A stretch of DNA of 9,799 nucleotides, from NCBI GenBank assembly GCA_002408185.1, contig DHQV01000094.1, positions 15,624 to 25,422 of the forward strand, in the 5' to 3' direction. This document shows positions 6,488 through 9,799 of this stretch, piece by piece. A program made the position numbers and the translations under genes. Positions within the stretch are counted from its first letter, which is position 1, and every line of letters begins with the position of its first letter. The DNA is from Deltaproteobacteria bacterium UBA5329. GTDB lineage: Bacteria; Desulfobacterota; Syntrophorhabdia; Syntrophorhabdales; Syntrophorhabdaceae. The notes beneath the pieces are model-generated. The model did no database searches, had not been told where the DNA came from, and worked only from the letters and a program-made list of their open reading frames with translations.

Positions 6488-7984
6488 ATGGGAAAAGTGT
6501 ATTTGGTAGGCGCCGGGCCGGGAGACTTGAAGCTTATCACCATGAGGGGCCTCGAGCTCATAGGCAAGGCCGACGTCGTTATTTATGACAACCTCGTCAA
6601 CAAGGGGTTGTTGGAATTTGTCCAGGCGGGGGCCGAGATCATTTACGCCGGAAAGAAGGCTTCGCAGCACGAACTCCCACAGCGGCAGATAAACTCGCTT
6701 CTCGCAGAGAAGGCATCCTCCAACGGTGTCGTCGTACGGCTGAAGGGAGGAGACCCCTTCATCTTCGGCCGTGGCGGGGAAGAGGCCCAATACCTTGCTA
6801 AAAAAGGCATACCCTTCGAAATAGTACCGGGCATTACATCGGCCATATCGGTTCCAGCATATGCCGGGATACCTTTGACCCATCGTGATCATGCCTCGAC
6901 GGTAGCGTTCGTGACCGGTCACGAGGATGAGAAAAAAGAGGCTTCATCCATCAACTGGCATGAACTGGCACATGGCCCTGATACCCTCGTTTTTCTTATG
7001 GGTATGAAAAACCTCGCAAAAATCGCACAACGCCTTATCGACGAGGGCAAGAACCCCGACACCCCCGCCTGTGTTATCCGCTCGGGGACACTGGCGGCCC
7101 AGAAGGTCGTAACTGCAACGCTCTCGACACTTCCTGAAAAGGTCCGCGCGCTGAACATCCTCCCGCCCGGGGTCATTGTCGTAGGTGATGTCGTCAAGCT
7201 CAGAGGTGAGCTTAACTGGTTCGAGCGTAAAACGCTCTTCGGAAAAAAGATCGCCGTTACACGCTCCCGGCATCAATCGCATAAATTCGGGGAACTTCTG
7301 CTCGACAGGGGCGCGGAACCCGTTTATATTCCAACTATCAATATCGAGCCCATCGTGCCCAACGCACCGCTTCGCACGGCGATCGACAGGATATCCTCTT
7401 TCGACGCTGTCATTTTTACAAGCGTCAACGCCGCTTCGATCTTCTTTGCGCATCTGCGCGGTTCCGGTAAAGACGCCCGGGCCCTGGCGGGGATCACGGT
7501 CATTGCCATCGGGTCCGCAACGTCAGCCCACCTTGGCGCCTACGGAATAAATACCGACCTCGTTCCGCATGTATACACATCGGAGGGTATCGTCTCTGTC
7601 CTGGAAGATCTTGGCGTTGCCGATAAGCATTTTCTCATGCCCCGCGCCGAAGAGGCTCGGGACATAATCGTAGAATACATCAGGGATCACGGCGGGAGAT
7701 GCACCGTCATTCCCATATACAGGACCGGGGTCCCCCCATCGACCGTGATGCCGGCCGCCGACATTGACGTTTTCACCTTCACCAGTTCCTCGACGGCAAA
7801 GAATTTTGTCCTGCTCTATAGAAAAGATATATTGAAAGATAAGATCGTCGCATCGATAGGCCCGGTAACGACCAAAACGCTCGTCAAGGCAGGGATACGA
7901 GTTGATATAGAAGCAAAAAGGTCGGATATTCCAGGGCTGGTGAGGGTGATAGAGGAATACTTTGAGGACAGAAAGAAGTTCTAG
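6488..7984 (+). CDS. cobA-hemD: fused uroporphyrinogen-III C-methyltransferase / uroporphyrinogen-III synthase
   Basis: A bifunctional cytosolic tetrapyrrole enzyme of ~498 residues. The N-terminal half (about 1-240) is CobA/SUMT, which uses two S-adenosylmethionine molecules to make precorrin-2 for sirohaem and corrinoids: GAGPGD 8-13, RLKGGDPF 84-91, PGITSA 114-119, LTHRD 130-134 and PPGVIVVGDVV 226-236. The C-terminal half (about 250-490) is HemD, which closes hydroxymethylbilane to uroporphyrinogen III: FTSVNAAS 310-317, the IG-S-TSAHL turn near 341-349, and FTFTSSSTAKNF 429-440. This fusion is common in Desulfobacterota and some Firmicutes, so one protein makes and then diverts uroporphyrinogen III. 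ATG 6488 is preferred over ATG 6482 because of the promoter position. No hemA, hemC or hemB is adjacent. The final Phe and stop lie in a TTCTAGG repeat. Confidence 0.93.
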   Translation: MGKVYLVGAGPGDLKLITMRGLELIGKADVVIYDNLVNKGLLEFVQAGAEIIYAGKKASQHELPQRQINSLLAEKASSNGVVVRLKGGDPFIFGRGGEEAQYLAKKGIPFEIVPGITSAISVPAYAGIPLTHRDHASTVAFVTGHEDEKKEASSINWHELAHGPDTLVFLMGMKNLAKIAQRLIDEGKNPDTPACVIRSGTLAAQKVVTATLSTLPEKVRALNILPPGVIVVGDVVKLRGELNWFERKTLFGKKIAVTRSRHQSHKFGELLLDRGAEPVYIPTINIEPIVPNAPLRTAIDRISSFDAVIFTSVNAASIFFAHLRGSGKDARALAGITVIAIGSATSAHLGAYGINTDLVPHVYTSEGIVSVLEDLGVADKHFLMPRAEEARDIIVEYIRDHGGRCTVIPIYRTGVPPSTVMPAADIDVFTFTSSSTAKNFVLLYRKDILKDKIVASIGPVTTKTLVKAGIRVDIEAKRSDIPGLVRVIEEYFEDRKKF

Positions 7985-7992
7985 GTTCTAGG
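7979..7992 (+). repeat. two tandem heptamers TTCTAGG spanning the cobA-hemD stop codon
   Basis: TTCTAGG at 7979-7985 and again at 7986-7992. The TAG of the first unit is the cobA-hemD stop. GTTCTAGGTTGA (7985-7996) is identical to 6014-6025, just upstream of the A2M remnant on its strand. This is a short direct repeat of unknown function. Confidence 0.6.
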
Positions 7993-8062
7993 TTGAATTC
8001 ATTGGACGGTGGTATATTGGTTCCGATCTTGCAAAACATTCAGCCACTCTGCGGTCGGATCC

Positions 8063-8399
8063 TTACACCACTCCTTTTTTCATCTCTTCATGGACCTTTA
8101 TACTCATCTCAAAGGTCTCAACCGACCTTCGTCCCAGGTTCCGTTACCCCCGGTGGGGGCGCTGGTTATTGTAGTGGTCGAGCCAGACATCAAGATCCGC
8201 CTGCAGCTCTTCGAGGGAGGCAAAGAACCTCCTTCTGAAGACCACCCTGAAGTACTCGTCAGGTATGGTCCGGTTGAACCTCTCGACGAACCCGTGGTCC
8301 TCGGTGTGGCTACCCGCGTCCTACTGTGCTTTATACCATACAATTCAAGGAGTATCTCGTAATGGTGCCGCATGTCCGCACCGCAATACTCCGTTCCGT
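8063..8399 (-). pseudogene. DDE integrase/transposase remnant (IS481/IS3-like), 5'-truncated
   Basis: The minus strand encodes the last ~110 residues of an rve-fold transposase. It begins inside the TDNGTEYC block (only GTEYC survives) and continues with GIKHSRTRVATPRT, FVERFNRT (whose Glu is the third catalytic acid), LEELQADLDVWLDHYN and RPHRG, ending at TAA 8065-8063. Three defects are visible. The 5' part with the first two catalytic Asp is gone at ~8399, where the IS110 element starts. One A is missing near 8294-8296 (expected ACC AAC GGG, observed ACC ACG GG). TAA at 8146-8144 stands where the family has Tyr (GYRNLGRR). It is therefore dead and older than, or interrupted by, the IS110 insertion. 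The flank up to 7993 may hold the element's end, but I cannot identify terminal repeats. Confidence 0.8.
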
Positions 8400-8438
8400 A
8401 GTATATAGATAGGGAAGAAAAGGAGTCAAAGCCGACCA

Positions 8439-8490
8439 CCAAATCCCGTACAATAAATTTACCACAAATCACACCTACGGGAGGGTTTGG
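8439..8490 (+). promoter_or_regulatory. hairpin sequestering the transposase ribosome-binding site
   Basis: CCAAA plus TCCCGTA (8439-8450) pair with TACGGGA (8476-8482) and TTTGG (8486-8490). This gives a 12-bp stem with a single 3-base GGG bulge and a 25-base loop. The right arm contains the Shine-Dalgarno GGAGG (8480-8484) of the ATG at 8493. If folded, the ribosome site is occluded, a common way for insertion sequences to limit translation from outside transcripts. It could alternatively be part of a structural RNA of the element. Confidence 0.6.
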
Positions 8491-8492
8491 CA

Positions 8493-9785
8493 ATGACTCA
8501 AAATCTTGTATCACGGAAGGACCTGTTTTGGTAGCGATTGATGTAGCGAAGGTGTACAACCATGTGGTGGTAGAGTTGAAAAACGGTAAGAAAAAACGAT
8601 TCAAGGTCGCAAACAAGATCGTGGATTACGACGAACTGGGCACTTACCTCAAGTCGTTCCGTTCGGAGTGCGTGATAGGGCTTGAAGTGACGGGTAATTA
8701 CCACCGGCCGCTTGCTCATTATCTGCTGAGAGAAGGATTTACGGTCAAGCTGCCTTCATCGCCCGCCCTTGCCCGGACCAGGGAAGCCAGGTACAACTCG
8801 TGGGGCAAGAACGATCCCAAGGATGCCCAAGGATGCCCAAATCATGCTCCACACGCTCAAGACCGGTCTTGCACTGACGTACTGCGATCCTCTCATCCAC
8901 AATTTCCATGATATTCAAGAGACATCAAAGACCTATTACCAGGTATCATTGCAAAAAACGCGTGCTCAACATAACATCATGACCCACTTTCTTCCTTTGT
9001 ATTTTCCCGAGGCCGAGAAGTACATGGGATCGACGAGAGCCGAATGGCTTTCGGACTTCCTCTTCGCGTTTCCCGTCCCTGCGTCGATTATCGGATATGG
9101 CAAGGAGGAATTCATAGAAAAGGCCCGGAGCCTTGCCGGGAAGAAGGTGAACAAGAGAATGTGGCTTACCGATGTCTATCATACCGCTTCGGAGAGCATA
9201 GGGCTTCCCGTATCGGAGGACTCGGAATCGGTGGCGATGTTCCACATTGTGCTAAAAGAACATGGCGATCTCTGCCGGCGCCGCAGGGAGATTGAGTCAT
9301 ATGCCAACCGGTATTTGAAGGACCATCCGGACTATCGGATACTTCAAACTATCCCCGGTATCGGACCCATCTGTGCGCTCACGATCCTCGCTGAGGTGGG
9401 TGATATTCGTCGTTTCAGCCACCACAGACAATTTCTCAAGTACTGCGGGATGGATCTCTCGACGCAACAATCGGGAAGGTTCAAGGGGATTGGCGGAATC
9501 TCAAAGCATGGAAGCAAACGTCTCCGGCAGGCCTTCTGGCTCGTGGCGGTCGTTGCCATACGCCTGCGGGAGAATACCTTCCGCACCAAATATTAGCGTT
9601 ACATTGCTCCAGATCCAAAGGACAAAGATCTTCAACGCAAGGCATGTACGGCAGTAGCGGCCAAGATCGCACGGGTCGCCCATGGCCTTATTAAGTCAGG
9701 ACAGGATTATCGCTCCTTCCACGAAGAAGCTTTGCCAGACCGGAAAATCCCTGCGCGACGAGCCGTTGAGGCAATAATGATATAA
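8493..9785 (+). pseudogene. IS110-family transposase, inactivated by three lesions
   Basis: IS110 recombinases have an N-terminal DEDD RuvC-like domain and a C-terminal Transposase_20 domain with a catalytic Ser. All DEDD acids are readable: Asp in VAIDVAK (codon 8540), Glu in IGLEVTG (8684), and Asp twice in NDPKDAQ (8813, 8822). The C-terminal domain shows IPGIGPICALTILAEVGDI, YCGMD, QSG and GISKHGSKRLRQ. The start is ATG 8493 with GGAGG 8 bases upstream. The frame breaks in the T run 8526-8529 (one T missing, DLF-LVAID), breaks again at a 10-bp tandem duplication 8821-8840, and meets TAG at 9594-9596 in the K-Y-x-R-Y block. Beyond it the family C-terminus (KIARVAHGLIKSG) continues to TAA 9783-9785. 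The repaired length would be ~427 residues. The three shifts are mutually consistent in phase. TTG 8528 is a weaker alternative start. Confidence 0.85.
8821..8840 (+). repeat. 10-bp tandem duplication inside the transposase
   Basis: GGATGCCCAA occurs at 8821-8830 and again, identical, at 8831-8840. Removing one copy joins NDPKDAQ directly to IMLHTLKTG in one frame, so this duplication is the direct cause of the second transposase frameshift. It falls right after the last DEDD aspartate. Confidence 0.85.
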
Positions 9786-9799
9786 GATGGCTTTAATGG

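Larger units (their letters stand above)
8400..9799 (+). mobile_element. IS110-family insertion sequence, left end and transposase; right end outside window
   Basis: The left boundary is inferred from the abrupt loss of integrase homology at about 8399. About 93 bp of non-coding left end precede the transposase start at 8493. The coding region reaches 9785, and the window stops 14 bases later, so the right end is not seen. IS110 elements lack classical inverted repeats and encode a bridge RNA in one non-coding end. The short left end here suggests that RNA would lie on the right side (IS1111-like) or be reduced, but this is inference. Confidence 0.65.

Noticed and set aside
8104..8616. 170-codon minus-strand frame
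   Set aside because: It runs from antisense of the IS110 transposase, across the element boundary, into the integrase remnant and then out of its frame. It is a chimera of two elements, not a gene.

Overview
The window looks like a chromosomal stretch of a Gram-negative, moderate-GC bacterium. It carries an outer-membrane lipid A/Kdo operon, and its fused CobA-HemD and its repeat types are most reminiscent of Desulfobacterota (deltaproteobacteria, for example the Syntrophorhabdus/Syntrophobacter/Geobacter side). That placement is inference from gene content, not from a marker search.

Left part (1-4876, + strand): a tight five-gene unit, lpxB (3' end only) - msbA - DUF374/LpxJ-type acyltransferase - waaA - mazG. 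Junctions are overlaps of 26 bp, 4 bp (ATGA) and 13 bp, then direct abutment (TAA|ATG). LpxB makes the lipid A disaccharide, the DUF374 enzyme probably adds a late acyl chain, WaaA adds Kdo and MsbA flips the product across the inner membrane. MazG is a housekeeping nucleotide pyrophosphohydrolase riding at the end. The acyltransferase reading frame is broken at a run of nine A. One more A restores a full-length protein that runs 13 bp into waaA.

Middle (4877-6481): a repeat-rich strip (an inverted repeat, two related palindromic repeats 1.3 kb apart, and five tandem heptamers), a cold-shock-domain gene on the minus strand with a near-consensus sigma70 promoter, and a minus-strand gene ruin. 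The ruin is the signal peptide and start of a bacterial alpha-2-macroglobulin joined to the last ~90 residues of penicillin-binding protein 1C. It reads as the scar of a deleted yfhM-pbpC-type operon. The stretch 5995-6451 has no gene.

Right part (6452-7984): a monocistronic-looking cobA-hemD fusion for sirohaem/corrinoid and haem synthesis. Its promoter is so close to the start codon that the mRNA is predicted to be leaderless.

Far right (7985-9799): nested mobile-element debris. A 5'-truncated, mutated DDE integrase (IS481/IS3-like, minus strand) is cut at about 8399, where an IS110-family element begins. That transposase is itself dead by three separable lesions: a lost T, a 10-bp tandem duplication, and a TAG codon. 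The element's right end lies outside the window. I found no convincing new defence or biosynthetic system; the most interesting items are the A-run frameshift, the A2M/PBP1C scar, the leaderless start and the repeat families.
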